Below, piece after piece: positions 1 through 9,303 of a stretch of DNA of 64,000 nt; the stretch's first letter is position 1; each line of letters begins with the position of its first letter. Both the position numbers and the translations under genes were made by a program. This DNA comes from Desulfotruncus alcoholivorax DSM 16058 (GTDB lineage Bacteria > Bacillota > Desulfotomaculia > Desulfotomaculales > Desulfallaceae), in assembly GCF_000430885.1 (NCBI RefSeq), contig NZ_AUMW01000017.1, forward strand, positions 20,120 to 84,119, in the 5' to 3' direction. The notes beneath the pieces are model-generated. The model made no database searches, had not been told where the DNA came from, and worked only from the letters and a program-made list of their open reading frames with translations.

Positions 1-125
1 AAAAGAAACAGCACACCGCGTCGATAACAATAGTGAATGGTGTCCATAATATATAAATATACTTATTGGGAATTATATCAAGGTGAGCGTATGAAAACGA
101 TAGGACCTAATCCGGATGCAGTAGC

Positions 126-152
126 AAAAAACCCTGCCAATTCAGGGCAGGG
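126..152 (-). terminator. Rho-independent terminator of the 95-aa gene
   Basis: Read on the minus strand, a 7-bp stem (CCCTGCC/GGCAGGG) with a 7-nt loop is followed by six T residues. It lies just after the stop codon of the minus-strand gene at 172-459. Confidence 0.8.
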
Positions 153-171
153 TACATAGTTTCATTTAGAC

Positions 172-459
172 TTACGCAGTAACTTTAACGGATTCTCGCA
201 TTTTAAAATCATGTTTACCCCAAGTGGTTAAATCCACCGCCTGCAGTATTATCCCCGTCGTCCGAAATAATTCATCCTCTGTCAGTTCTCCCAAGGATAC
301 AGATACCGGCAGTTGCATATCCCGCCCGTCACGCACGACCGTCACGGCTAATTGCACCCTACCCCTGTTTTCATCGGAGCATACAAAGTGAAGTCCCGAA
401 ATTCTGGGATCTCTGCTAACCAGCTCGGCCTCTATGCGATTTAACAGGCCCTCTAACAT
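172..459 (-). CDS. Hypothetical protein, 95 aa
   Basis: Small soluble acidic protein that I do not recognise; no signal peptide, membrane segment or metal motif is visible. The ATG at 459 is preferred over the in-frame TTG at 465 because AAGGAG lies 8 nt upstream of it. A clear terminator follows at 126-152, so it is probably monocistronic. It lies beyond the end of the VWA/MoxR operon, which finishes at 696 on the same strand, with a 230-bp spacer containing a separate hairpin. No function can be inferred. Confidence 0.6.
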   Translation of the reverse strand: MLEGLLNRIEAELVSRDPRISGLHFVCSDENRGRVQLAVTVVRDGRDMQLPVSVSLGELTEDELFRTTGIILQAVDLTTWGKHDFKMRESVKVTA

Positions 460-658
460 TACCAAACACTCCTTAATAGGTACTTTATATCAGTCTATAA
501 CAGATTGTTTCTTTTGTTTGATATTTTCCGTAAAAAGACAAATAAAGAATCCCAGCGGGGACAAAACGAAAGAAGTAACCATAAAAACCGCTTAACGTTA
601 TATTCGGGCAGTTTATTCGCAAATAATGAACATTAGAACAAAATATAGGAAAATAATA

Positions 659-690
659 GCCCTCCTTCCCATCAGGTTAAGAAAGAGGGC
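659..690 (-). terminator. Terminator hairpin at end of the VWA/MoxR operon
   Basis: Inverted repeat GCCCTC/GAGGGC extended by an AAGG/CTTT-type stem, immediately after the stop of the VWA gene at 696. On the minus strand it is followed by an A/T-rich run; on the plus strand by TTCTTTTA, so it may work in both directions. Confidence 0.6.
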
Positions 691-695
691 TTCTT

Positions 696-3617
696 TTATT
701 CTTTAAACCCGCGCCGCTTGGCGTCAAGCAAACGGGACGCGGTAGCTTCCTTTTTAGCTTCTTTATTTTTATCGCTTCGGGTTTCATCCTTCTTGGAACC
801 AACAGCGCCTGTATTCTTCTCGCTGGTTTTGCTCGTTCCTTTTTCAACCGCCGGAGCATCGCCGGAACGGTTGAACGGTTTTTCCGGGCCGGCCGTTTCC
901 CGTCTCTTGAGGCGCAAATTTTGAACCGCAGACAGGGTTTCACCGGCCCATGCCGGTTTATCCCCGTTGGCCGCGCGTCCGGGCAGCAGCTTTTGCACAA
1001 TCAACTGCCGGTAGCGCCGCAGGGCGGCACGCTCTTCGGCACCGATGATCAGGCGTCGCCCTGTCACGTCACCCAGCCAGACAATGGCCGCCAGGGCCAG
1101 CAACAGCGGGGTCAGGTCGCGCCGGGCTTGCACCGGAGGCAAGTTTTTTAAAAATGCTTGCTCCGGTTTTTCCAAAACCGCACCACCGCCTGCCCGGGCA
1201 ATGGCCTGCAGTGCATTGCTGTCAACACCGGTTTCCTGATATTCAGAGGAGTACGGCACCACAACCCCGCCGCGGGCCAGCAATTGACTTTGTTCCTTGC
1301 CGCCGCCGGCTATCGCCACCAGGTAGGCTCCCGGTTTTCCAGCCGGCTGCCGGGCCGAGTAGCGGCCGGGGCCATCGGGGTTTAGCGGAACAGTCACGGT
1401 ATCCCCCCCGGGCCCGGTAACCAGCGCTTTAAGGTCCCGCACTTCCCGCCAACCGCCGGAATCCTCGACCTCAACCTGTAAATCACGTCCCGACAGGCCG
1501 GAACCCGGTATCACATCGGCCTGCACGCGCAGGGAATCTGTAGTGTCTGCCGGCAAAATCCAGGAAAGCACATTCCCCCACAGCCTGGGGAAAACCGCTC
1601 CCAGCCAATCGGTGCTCCAGCGCCCGCCCGCGTCCGGAGTCCAGGCCACACTCCGGCCCAAGCCGTACTGCCATGCCGCCAGCACCGGGTCGCCACGGGG
1701 CGATACCAGCAGCGTTTCCGCCAATTCCTTGGGCGACACTGTAATGTAACCATTTAGTGGCGGCACTTGCTCCAGGCCGCGCAATAGCGGGTTCCAATAC
1801 GCAACCTGTGGGTAAAACTTTTCATTAACTGCAAAACTCCTCGTTGCCATTAAGGTTTCTTTAGTGAATATTGACGGGATGCTGTCCGCGTCAGCAGTGG
1901 CATAAAACCTACCCCGCCCCAGTTCGGATAGGGCTTTAAGCATACCGGCATCGGCTTCGGCACCCACCGCCACAGTACTTAAACTAATCCCATCGGACCG
2001 CATATCAGCCAGTAGAGATTGGTAATCTCCGCCGCTGGCTGAAATCCCGTCCGTCAGTAAAATAATGTGCTTAACCTGGGTCGGCAGATCACGCAGAGTC
2101 TGGTACGCCGCCAGCAAAGGCGGGTAAATCTCGGTCCCGCCACCTGCTTGAATGCTGCCAATTAACTGCTGCAATTTTTCTTTGTCTTCAACCGGCCCCG
2201 GCGGCGCCACCCACCAGGGCATGGTATCAAAAGCCACAACCCCAACCCGGTCTCGTTTGGTGAGCATAGAAACGCTGCGGGCGGCGGCATCCCTGGCCAG
2301 TGCTATTTTTTCTGCGCCACCCGCCATCCCGGCCATGCTGCCGGACTTATCAATTACCAGCATCAATCCCAGTGAGGGCATTTCGCCCCGCCCTTTAATA
2401 TCCATACTAACGGGCAGAGCGCGTTCCAGCGCTGTTCCGGCATAGCCGCCGGGACCGAATGAGTCGGGCCCGCCCGTCATCACCAGCCCGCCGCCCACAT
2501 CCCGGACGTACGTCTCCAGTTCGCTCATAACATGTTCGCCAAGGCTGTAAGCCGGCACATCCAGCAGAAATACCGCCTGGTACCGGGCCCAGCCGGCAAT
2601 ACCCCGGGGGGCGGCCGCAGGTTCCTTGATCTCCACATCCACCCGGCCCGATGCCCGCAGCGCGCCGGCCAGGTTTTGCGCCTGGGCGGCATCCTCCGCC
2701 AGTACCAGCACCCTGGGGGGACCGGATACTTCCTGGATCCCGCCGGCCTCGTTGTTGGCGGCAAAGGCGTCGGCAGACCGGTCCAGGGGTGATATTTTAA
2801 CCCGGTAACGGTGGAGCCCTGCCTCTCCCGCCGGCACCGACAGGGTTAACCTGTTCTCGCCCGGTTGTAACTGCACCGGCCTGGCGGCCAGCAGTTGATC
2901 ATCGCGTTCAAGGTACAGGTCGCCGTCTACAGCATTATCCGATGTTACTGCAATTTCAACCAAAGTATTTTCGCCCACCCGGGACCGGGGTGACAGGTGC
3001 AGCGAGTCCAGACGGATATCGGGGCCTGCCGGTGCTCCCGCGGGGACAACGTCCACCCGCACCCCCTCGGCGTGCAGGGACCGGGCCGCGGCCACGGCAT
3101 CGCCGCCGGTGTCCCGGCCGTCCGTAACTAAAACAACTCTTCGCCTGGCATCCCGGGGTAATATTGAGCGCGAAAAACGAAGCGCCTCACCAATCACACT
3201 GGATTCCGGTCCCGGGTCGGTGGCGGCACGGTAGAAGGACGGCTGCTCGCCGGGCGGCTCTTCCACCAGCGCCTGCCGGCCAAAGGAGATTACACCGGCC
3301 ACGGTGCCGGCAGGTTTTTTCCCCAGCGCCTCCCTGATCCACTGCTCGCCCTTGCCAACAGCGGAGCCCACGCTGTCTGAAACATCCAGGGCAAAGACCA
3401 CCGCCTGCCGGTTGATGGTGCTGACAAAACCGGGACCGGTCAGGGCGGCAATTAGTAAAAACAGCAGCAACAGACGGGTGTATAACCTGCGCCGCTCCCT
3501 CTGCTTGTGGCTCTCCGGACCTGGCATCTGCAGCCAGGGCAGCCTGAGACGCCAGGCCAGCCAGCCCAGCAGCGGCAGGAGCAGCCACCACAAGGGATCA
3601 CTAAAGCTAACGCCCAC
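696..3617 (-). CDS. Membrane-anchored protein with two VWA domains and a glutamine amidotransferase-like segment
   Basis: Predicted 973-aa membrane protein, last gene of the MoxR/VWA/ABC operon. Two hydrophobic segments (about residues 10-25 and 47-60) anchor a large domain. A first VWA domain follows, with MIDAS motif DVSDS near residue 78 and a VTDGRD strand. A Rossmann/GATase1-like stretch lies around residues 300-405 (GGGLVMTGGPDSF). A second VWA begins with DKSGS near residue 423 and contains LLTDG. A further hydrophobic segment (LLLALAAIVWLG) lies near residue 820 and the C-terminus is Lys/Glu-rich and low in complexity. The GTG at 3617 is chosen because GGGGGG lies 9 nt upstream; it overlaps the end of the upstream VWA gene by 11 nt. 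MIDAS domains bind divalent metal and protein ligands and are typical partners of MoxR ATPases. Substrate unknown. Confidence 0.85.
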   Translation of the reverse strand: MGVSFSDPLWWLLLPLLGWLAWRLRLPWLQMPGPESHKQRERRRLYTRLLLLFLLIAALTGPGFVSTINRQAVVFALDVSDSVGSAVGKGEQWIREALGKKPAGTVAGVISFGRQALVEEPPGEQPSFYRAATDPGPESSVIGEALRFSRSILPRDARRRVVLVTDGRDTGGDAVAAARSLHAEGVRVDVVPAGAPAGPDIRLDSLHLSPRSRVGENTLVEIAVTSDNAVDGDLYLERDDQLLAARPVQLQPGENRLTLSVPAGEAGLHRYRVKISPLDRSADAFAANNEAGGIQEVSGPPRVLVLAEDAAQAQNLAGALRASGRVDVEIKEPAAAPRGIAGWARYQAVFLLDVPAYSLGEHVMSELETYVRDVGGGLVMTGGPDSFGPGGYAGTALERALPVSMDIKGRGEMPSLGLMLVIDKSGSMAGMAGGAEKIALARDAAARSVSMLTKRDRVGVVAFDTMPWWVAPPGPVEDKEKLQQLIGSIQAGGGTEIYPPLLAAYQTLRDLPTQVKHIILLTDGISASGGDYQSLLADMRSDGISLSTVAVGAEADAGMLKALSELGRGRFYATADADSIPSIFTKETLMATRSFAVNEKFYPQVAYWNPLLRGLEQVPPLNGYITVSPKELAETLLVSPRGDPVLAAWQYGLGRSVAWTPDAGGRWSTDWLGAVFPRLWGNVLSWILPADTTDSLRVQADVIPGSGLSGRDLQVEVEDSGGWREVRDLKALVTGPGGDTVTVPLNPDGPGRYSARQPAGKPGAYLVAIAGGGKEQSQLLARGGVVVPYSSEYQETGVDSNALQAIARAGGGAVLEKPEQAFLKNLPPVQARRDLTPLLLALAAIVWLGDVTGRRLIIGAEERAALRRYRQLIVQKLLPGRAANGDKPAWAGETLSAVQNLRLKRRETAGPEKPFNRSGDAPAVEKGTSKTSEKNTGAVGSKKDETRSDKNKEAKKEATASRLLDAKRRGFKE

Positions 3618-5451
3618 GACTGGCCACCCCCCATTCAACCATAATCAGCAAAAGGGCAGCCAGTGCAAGTAATTTCATCAAGGCTAAAGGCCGCCTCGCC
3701 TGTTCATTTTGTTTTTCGCCGGACCCAGTGCCTCCTGCCGCCTGTCGCGGGTCGCTCACCTTGAGGTCCGACTCCATGGAACTGTAGCCGTTCACTGCAA
3801 TTTCATGTACCGAACTGCCGCCCTCCCGGTAGGCAATCACCCGGTACAGGCCCGGTTCGCCAGGCACCCAGGGTGAGGGCGGGAAAGGCGGGGCAATCTC
3901 TTCAGCAGCTCCGCCCTGTGCTTTAACCACTATACTTGTGGCCGGAAACGGGGAAACAATTCCAACCTCATCACCAGGACGGACCTGTCCGGGCGCACCA
4001 AGGGAAGGCGGCACCAGCCAGTCCACCGTATTTTGGAGCAAAACCGGAAAAGCAGGGCGCAGCGGCAGATCAGAACGATGCAGGTTGACTGACCAAAACG
4101 CCATCCTTTTTCCTTCCACCTCGCCGTGGACAAATAGATTATTATTGCCTGACTTTATATCCGGGTGCCAGTCCGATCCCGCTTGCAGGGTCCGGGCGTT
4201 TCCGGTATTTACCCCGGCCAGATCCACATATTTTACCAGCGGGCTGTCCTGCACCGCGGACAGTTCAACCTGGCCCGTAGACGCTCCCACTGTAAGACCC
4301 GGCACCGGTTTTCCCGCCGGCGGGTCCAACAGCAGCGCCGCGCCGGGCGGCAGCGGGCCGGATAGGCCGTCCAGCACCGTTAGATCATATGGATATTCTC
4401 CGTCCGTCAGCAGGCGGTATCGCGCCGCATCCGCCGTGTATACCTCCGAATTTGGCAGCAGTCCCAGAGCGCGCTCTAAAAATATGTTACCCCCGGTAAC
4501 CAGCAAAATTTTGCGTTTGGCCTTTTGTTCCGGTACCGCCCAGGCCCTGTTATCCAATTCCAGCAAATCCATCTCCGGCAGGTCAGGTTTTAGCTCCGCC
4601 GACACGCTTACGCCTGCGGGCAGGTCAGGCCACAGCAGGTATTGCACCTGCCCGGGAGGCAGCTTAAACTTTTTGCTTCCCGCCGGGTAATTGCCCGTCA
4701 TTAGCGAGACCACGCCTGATGCCTCTTGCGATCCAAGGTTGACCACAGTTACCTGGGCGGCTTGGCCGTTGCCGGCGGGGCGCAGATTGATTGAGCCAAT
4801 CGCGATACTGGCGTCACCTTTCCCCACGTGAATGAACTCAAAAGTTGCAGCAGTACCTGCCGGCAGTCTGACCCCACCGTCGCTCACCAGCACCAGCCGT
4901 GGTTTGTCATGGTGCCTGGCCAGTGCCTGCGCCAGCGTTAAGGCTTGCCCCACGTTCCCTTCGGCCGCCGAAGGGGTAATGTTCTGTAACGCCAGGCGCA
5001 CTTCCCGCTGATCAGATCCGTCCCGGACCAATACCCTGGGCTGCCGGTCAAAGGCAATTACGGTAATGGTGGAGCCGCCGCGCAGACCCGCCGCCAAATC
5101 TTCCACCTCCTGCCGGGCCTGGTCGAATCGAGTCCGGTCCCCTTCCCGTGCCTTCATGCTGGCCGAAGTATCCAGCAGCACAATGGTGTCGCGGGAGGAA
5201 GCCCGGGCCAGCCACACCGGTCCCATGGCGGCCAGCACCAGCAATACCGCAGCCAGCAGCTGCAGCCAGAGCAAAAGTCGTGATTGCAGCCGCTGCCAGG
5301 GCTTGCTGGCTTCCAGGTCGGCGGCAACCGCGCGCCACAGCAGTGTACTGGGCACCTGAACCTGTTTTCTCCTTGGTCGTAATATGTAAAGGGCCAGTAT
5401 GGCCGGTACGGTCAGCGCCAGCCACCACCACCCCGCATTACTAAAAAACAC
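3607..5451 (-). CDS. BatA-like membrane VWA protein
   Basis: 614-aa protein with the BatA N-terminal architecture: a membrane helix at residues 8-22 followed by RPRRK, a second helix near 60-80, then a VWA domain with intact MIDAS (DTSAS near residue 94) and a VLVSDGG strand. The middle region looks like immunoglobulin-like and GATase-like folds, and a C-terminal helix (LALMKLLALAALLLIMVEW) returns to the membrane. GTG start at 5451, supported by GGAGG 7 nt upstream. It sits between the DUF58 gene and the double-VWA gene, the usual order in MoxR-DUF58-VWA operons. The family is linked to stress tolerance and assembly of surface or metal-containing complexes, but the exact job here is not known. 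Confidence 0.85.
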   Translation of the reverse strand: MFFSNAGWWWLALTVPAILALYILRPRRKQVQVPSTLLWRAVAADLEASKPWQRLQSRLLLWLQLLAAVLLVLAAMGPVWLARASSRDTIVLLDTSASMKAREGDRTRFDQARQEVEDLAAGLRGGSTITVIAFDRQPRVLVRDGSDQREVRLALQNITPSAAEGNVGQALTLAQALARHHDKPRLVLVSDGGVRLPAGTAATFEFIHVGKGDASIAIGSINLRPAGNGQAAQVTVVNLGSQEASGVVSLMTGNYPAGSKKFKLPPGQVQYLLWPDLPAGVSVSAELKPDLPEMDLLELDNRAWAVPEQKAKRKILLVTGGNIFLERALGLLPNSEVYTADAARYRLLTDGEYPYDLTVLDGLSGPLPPGAALLLDPPAGKPVPGLTVGASTGQVELSAVQDSPLVKYVDLAGVNTGNARTLQAGSDWHPDIKSGNNNLFVHGEVEGKRMAFWSVNLHRSDLPLRPAFPVLLQNTVDWLVPPSLGAPGQVRPGDEVGIVSPFPATSIVVKAQGGAAEEIAPPFPPSPWVPGEPGLYRVIAYREGGSSVHEIAVNGYSSMESDLKVSDPRQAAGGTGSGEKQNEQARRPLALMKLLALAALLLIMVEWGVASRGR

Positions 5452-5488
5452 CTCGACACCTCCCGGGGGTCAGGCTTAAACTATACCA

Positions 5489-6421
5489 CTAGCTTGCTGT
5501 TCCTTTACTCAATACTCCGTTTAGCGGCAGATAGCGTAATAGGGTTTCCGCAAGCGGCCGGCCGCTGTTTATCATTACCCGCCGGGCACCCCACCGGCGA
5601 CAGCTGTCGTCCAGTGTCTTATAAAATTCATCAAGCCGCTCTCTATAATCGCGCAATGCCGCAGGAGTCAGGGAAACTTCCACCCGCTCGCCGGTCTCCA
5701 TGTCCTGCATGGCCCATTCCCCCTCACCCGGCGGTTCAAGCTCACCGGGGGCAAGGATGTGCAGCAGGGTGCCGACCATACCCCGGCTGGCGGCAAGACA
5801 CAGCATTTCTTCCACACCCGGCGGGTCCAGCAAGTCTGAAAACACAAACAAAGATGTTGCGCCGGGAACGGCGGCAATGCCACACTGAAGACATTCTTTT
5901 AAAGCTGTGCCGCCGCCGAATTGGGTTTGTCCCAGCCAATTCCAAAAAACCGGTAAGGAATTTCTACCGCTGCAGGGATTAAAAACGTGCCTATTCTGAC
6001 CATTTCTGCCACCGGCCAATTGAATTAAAGACCCGGCCACTGCAGACAACCGGTCGTTTCCGGACACAACACACCCGCCCAGTGCGGCTGCGAGCTGCAA
6101 TGCATAGCTGCCCTTGTGGGTTTGTCCTTCTCCCCAATCCATGGAGGCGCTGGTGTCCACAACGAAAAGAACAGAGTCCTGGCGTTCATCCAGGAACTCT
6201 TTAACGTAAAGCCGCCCCAACCGGGCGTAAGCTTTCCAGTCAACCCGGCGGGGCTCATCGCCAAACGTATATTCACGATAATCGGCAAATTCAACCGCGC
6301 CGCCTTTAATTGGCGAACGCCTACCGCCGGCATACCCCCCGGCAACCGGGCGCTGCCGGATCAATCTGTAACCTTCCAGGCGGCTGATCAGAGCAGGGTT
6401 GGGTAAAAAATTTTTTGCCAC
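5489..6421 (-). CDS. DUF58 domain protein
   Basis: 310-aa soluble protein of the DUF58 family. The hallmark is visible around residues 45-70: a YREYTFGD segment followed by RRVDWKAYAR, leading into a VWA-like core with DTSAS (near residue 110) and VFSDLLDPP. DUF58 proteins accompany MoxR AAA ATPases and are thought to act as adaptor or substrate-recognition partners. GTG start at 6421 preceded by AGGTGA. It lies directly downstream of the MoxR gene and upstream of the BatA-like gene, all co-directional with short spacers, so co-transcription is likely. Confidence 0.9.
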   Translation of the reverse strand: MAKNFLPNPALISRLEGYRLIRQRPVAGGYAGGRRSPIKGGAVEFADYREYTFGDEPRRVDWKAYARLGRLYVKEFLDERQDSVLFVVDTSASMDWGEGQTHKGSYALQLAAALGGCVVSGNDRLSAVAGSLIQLAGGRNGQNRHVFNPCSGRNSLPVFWNWLGQTQFGGGTALKECLQCGIAAVPGATSLFVFSDLLDPPGVEEMLCLAASRGMVGTLLHILAPGELEPPGEGEWAMQDMETGERVEVSLTPAALRDYRERLDEFYKTLDDSCRRWGARRVMINSGRPLAETLLRYLPLNGVLSKGTAS

Positions 6422-6473
6422 TTAAATATCACCTAATTCATCCTCTGCTGTTGACGCGTTGCGACATGGTTGT

Positions 6474-7526
6474 TTATACCCCCATGGATTGGATGAGGGT
6501 GTCGGGGGTGATGCCGTCTGCGGCGGCCTCGAAGTTGAGCAGCAGCCGGTGGCGCAGTGAGGCCGCAGCTACTTTGCGTATGTCTTCGTAACCCACGCTG
6601 GCACGCCCGGCCCGGAAGGCTTCCGCCCTGGCCCCCAGCAGCAGCGCTTGCAGGCCCCGGGGGCCGGAGCCGTAGCGTACGTAGCGGCGCACCTGCTCAG
6701 AGGCGGTCGGGCTGTCCGGCCGGGTGGACAGCACCAGTTGCACGGCGTAATCCATAATATCTTTAACCACCACCACCTTGCGCACCAGCTGCTGCCACTG
6801 CAGCATTTCACCCGGCTCGAGCACTTTTTTGATCACGGGGCTATCCGCGCCGGTGGTAAGGTTTCCAATGGCCGCCAGTTCTTCCGCCGTGGGAAATGAA
6901 ACGTTGATTTTAAAGATAAAACGGTCCAGCTGGGCTTCGGGCAATGGGTAGGTGCCTTCCATTTCCAGCGGGTTTTGGGTGGCCAGCACAAAAAAAGGTT
7001 CCGGCAGCGGGTGGCCGGCGCCGCCCACAGTGACGGTTTTTTCCTGCATCGCTTCCAGCAGGGCGCTTTGGGTTTTGGGTGTCGCCCGGTTGATTTCATC
7101 CGCCAGCAGGATATTTGAAAATACAGGCCCCGGTATGAATTTAAAGGGCTGTCCGGTTGACTTGGCGTCATAAATCTGGGTTCCTGTTATATCTGCCGGC
7201 ATCAGGTCGGGGGTAAACTGGATGCGCCGGAAGCCCAGCCCCGTTACTCCGCCAATAGTACGGACCAGTGCCGTTTTGCCCAGGCCCGGTACCCCTTCCA
7301 GCAACACATGGCCTCCTGCCAGCATGGCTATGAGTACCTGGTGGACGACATCCTTTTGCCCTATGATAACAGCACCGATGGCGTCCTCCATTTCCTGCAG
7401 CCGCCTCCCGGCCTTTTCCAGCACTTCGCGCACCGCAGCGTCACCGCCGCCGGTTAATTTATCATGGGTTGTAGTTTCCTCGTGAGCCTTGTAATCCTCA
7501 TTAAGCTCAATTAGCTCTTGAACCAT
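6474..7526 (-). CDS. MoxR family AAA+ ATPase
   Basis: 350-aa AAA+ ATPase of the MoxR/RavA branch. Visible motifs: Walker A GVPGLGKT, Walker B ILLADEINR, a sensor-1 region ATQNPLEMEGTYPLPEAQLDRF and the C-terminal lid. The open frame continues upstream to 8282, but that part is the overlapping frame of the preceding gene; the real start is the ATG at 7526, preceded by GGGGGAAG. MoxR ATPases work as chaperones with VWA partners to insert cofactors or assemble complexes; the three VWA-type proteins encoded downstream are the obvious partners. Only 16 nt separate it from the upstream gene. Confidence 0.92.
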   Translation of the reverse strand: MVQELIELNEDYKAHEETTTHDKLTGGGDAAVREVLEKAGRRLQEMEDAIGAVIIGQKDVVHQVLIAMLAGGHVLLEGVPGLGKTALVRTIGGVTGLGFRRIQFTPDLMPADITGTQIYDAKSTGQPFKFIPGPVFSNILLADEINRATPKTQSALLEAMQEKTVTVGGAGHPLPEPFFVLATQNPLEMEGTYPLPEAQLDRFIFKINVSFPTAEELAAIGNLTTGADSPVIKKVLEPGEMLQWQQLVRKVVVVKDIMDYAVQLVLSTRPDSPTASEQVRRYVRYGSGPRGLQALLLGARAEAFRAGRASVGYEDIRKVAAASLRHRLLLNFEAAADGITPDTLIQSMGV

Positions 7527-7542
7527 TTTTCTTCCCCCGTTT

Positions 7543-9303
7543 TTATTCCCCATTTTCCTCGCCAAGGGAACTGAAATAGCTCCAGACCAGGTTCTCCATT
7601 TCCGGCGGCAGCGGCGCCCGGCTAAGGGATTCATGGGCTTCGGCCATGTACCGCCCGTAAACCTCTTGATAAGGGCGCAGCGCTCCCAAAGCGGTGGGCG
7701 AGCTTTCCAGGCTGACCTCATTACCGGCCTGACCTTGTCGAACCTGTCCGGCAACACGGCTCTTTTCGCCTTCGCCGGGCAAAAACGGAGTATAGACCAT
7801 ATTAAGCCCGCTGCCCGTCCTGCCCGCGCCGGACCCGCCGCTGCCCTGCCCGCCATTTCCCACGCCGCTGCCATTGCCGTTGGAATTGCCGGTCGCGCCG
7901 CCATTTTGGCTGCCCCGGCCGCTGCCGTCCCCATCCCCGCCGGAACCGTTGCCGGCGTCATTACCGCTGCCCGGTGGGCCAGGATCGGAACTGAAGCCGG
8001 AATCAGCCGCGGCGCCGCCGGACCCGCCCAATTCAGCACTGCCTGCGGAGGCCAAGCCCATATTGCCTGACTCTCCACCTCCGGCCAGGCCGCCGGCCAG
8101 GGCCGCCAATGACGCCGAGGCGCTTCCCAGTGCCGCCTCCGCGCCGGCCGTTTGGGCCGCATTGGCCAGGGCACCGGACAGCGCGCCGGCCGCCGCGGCC
8201 AGGCCGGCGTCTCCCTGCCCGGCAGTATTCGCGGACTTGCCTCCGGACCGCCGGCCTGCGTCGAGCGCTGCACCGGCCGCATCTTTAAGCGCTTGCCGCA
8301 AGGCCGGGTCGCTCACTGCTCCGGCCCCGCTATATAGGGCGGAGGCTATTTGTTTTCTTTTTTCATCATCCGCTTTTAGCATAGCTTTCTCCAGAACCTG
8401 CACCGCCCGGTCAATATCAGCGGAATCGCCTTTCCGCAGCGCTCCGGCCAGCCCCTGCCATTCTTTACCGTTCATCTTCCCCCAGCCGGCCGCCAGGCGT
8501 TCCAAATCCTTTTTAGCTGTCATGCCTAAAACAGCCCTGGCCTGGTCCAGCTGCCAGCGGGCTGTTTCCAGTTTATTTGCAGCCTCCTGCCTGTCGCCTG
8601 AGTTTTTGATGTCCCGGGGGAGGCTTGCCATCTGTTTTCTAACGTCATCAGGCAGAATGTTATTGCCTTTGATTTTAACGTCTTTGACCAGCTCCACCGC
8701 ACTGCGGGCTTGCTCCGCCGCCAGTTTAAGGGCCTCCCGCTCCTGGCGCACAGACGTCCGGTATGCGGCCAGCGGGTTGGGCAAAAAAGTATAAGCCAGC
8801 AGCATGGCGGCCAGCAACCACACACCACCCCACGACTTTGGCCGGGGAATAACCGGATAGCCCTCCGCCAAGGCCGGGCTCTTGTCCCGGCAATCTGTCA
8901 TGACTTCGTTTTTAGCTGCCCGGGCCCAGTCGTCACCGGACCGTTGTTCGAGCAATCTGTAAGCTGTAACGGCCGAGCCGTTTAACCCGGCCAGGTCCGC
9001 AACGCTCACCAGGGTAAGGGCATCAGGGCGCAGGTAAACCCGCAGCCCCCCAGCCAGCAGGGCCACGGCTGCACCAATACCCGCCGCAATAAAGGCGGAA
9101 AAAAGCCAGAGCCGGGATAAGGCCAGCAGTGCCACTGCCGCAGCAGAGCCCCATAACAGCGCCAGCCTGGCGCTTTCCAGCCAATAGCGCAGCATTACCT
9201 TTTTGCCCAGCGGGGCCAGCGCCCGGGCCAGTTCAGGGTCGGGCCAACCTCTCCGCCGGGGTTTTTTAAGATCGGGTTGGGGAAATTTGAATAACATGCA
9301 CAT
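7543..9303 (-). CDS. Membrane protein with Gly/Ser/Ala-rich low-complexity region
   Basis: About 586 aa. Paired hydrophobic helices occur near residues 45-90 and another near 165-180 (WLLAAMLLAYTFLPNPLAAYR), followed by a charged helical region that could form coiled coil (about 185-320). A very Ala/Gly/Ser/Asn-rich tract fills about 330-505. A conserved-looking C-terminal tail ends the protein (YQEVYGRYMAEAHESL). The architecture resembles DUF4175-type proteins found in MoxR/VWA operons, but I do not claim membership. The ATG at 9303 overlaps the stop of the permease gene by one base (TGATG), indicating translational coupling; the next ATG at 9297 has better spacing from GGGAG and is an alternative start. 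Confidence 0.7.
   Translation of the reverse strand: MCMLFKFPQPDLKKPRRRGWPDPELARALAPLGKKVMLRYWLESARLALLWGSAAAVALLALSRLWLFSAFIAAGIGAAVALLAGGLRVYLRPDALTLVSVADLAGLNGSAVTAYRLLEQRSGDDWARAAKNEVMTDCRDKSPALAEGYPVIPRPKSWGGVWLLAAMLLAYTFLPNPLAAYRTSVRQEREALKLAAEQARSAVELVKDVKIKGNNILPDDVRKQMASLPRDIKNSGDRQEAANKLETARWQLDQARAVLGMTAKKDLERLAAGWGKMNGKEWQGLAGALRKGDSADIDRAVQVLEKAMLKADDEKRKQIASALYSGAGAVSDPALRQALKDAAGAALDAGRRSGGKSANTAGQGDAGLAAAAGALSGALANAAQTAGAEAALGSASASLAALAGGLAGGGESGNMGLASAGSAELGGSGGAAADSGFSSDPGPPGSGNDAGNGSGGDGDGSGRGSQNGGATGNSNGNGSGVGNGGQGSGGSGAGRTGSGLNMVYTPFLPGEGEKSRVAGQVRQGQAGNEVSLESSPTALGALRPYQEVYGRYMAEAHESLSRAPLPPEMENLVWSYFSSLGEENGE

Noticed and set aside
91..159. 22-codon plus-strand frame starting with ATG at 91 near the left edge
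   Set aside because: Weak ribosome site, and its 3' half is the terminator hairpin of the minus-strand gene; no protein features.
3938..4690. 250-residue plus-strand frame opposite the BatA-like gene
   Set aside because: Ser/Arg-rich antisense composition; the minus strand has clear VWA domain coding.
7527..8282. In-frame 252-residue upstream extension of the MoxR protein
   Set aside because: Arg/Pro/Ala-rich shadow of the Gly/Ala-rich gene on the same strand; MoxR has a proper ATG and ribosome site at 7526.
7633..8794. Long plus-strand frames (145 and 306 residues) opposite the Gly/Ala-rich gene
   Set aside because: Pro/Ala-rich shadows of a GC-rich repetitive gene; no ribosome sites or domains.
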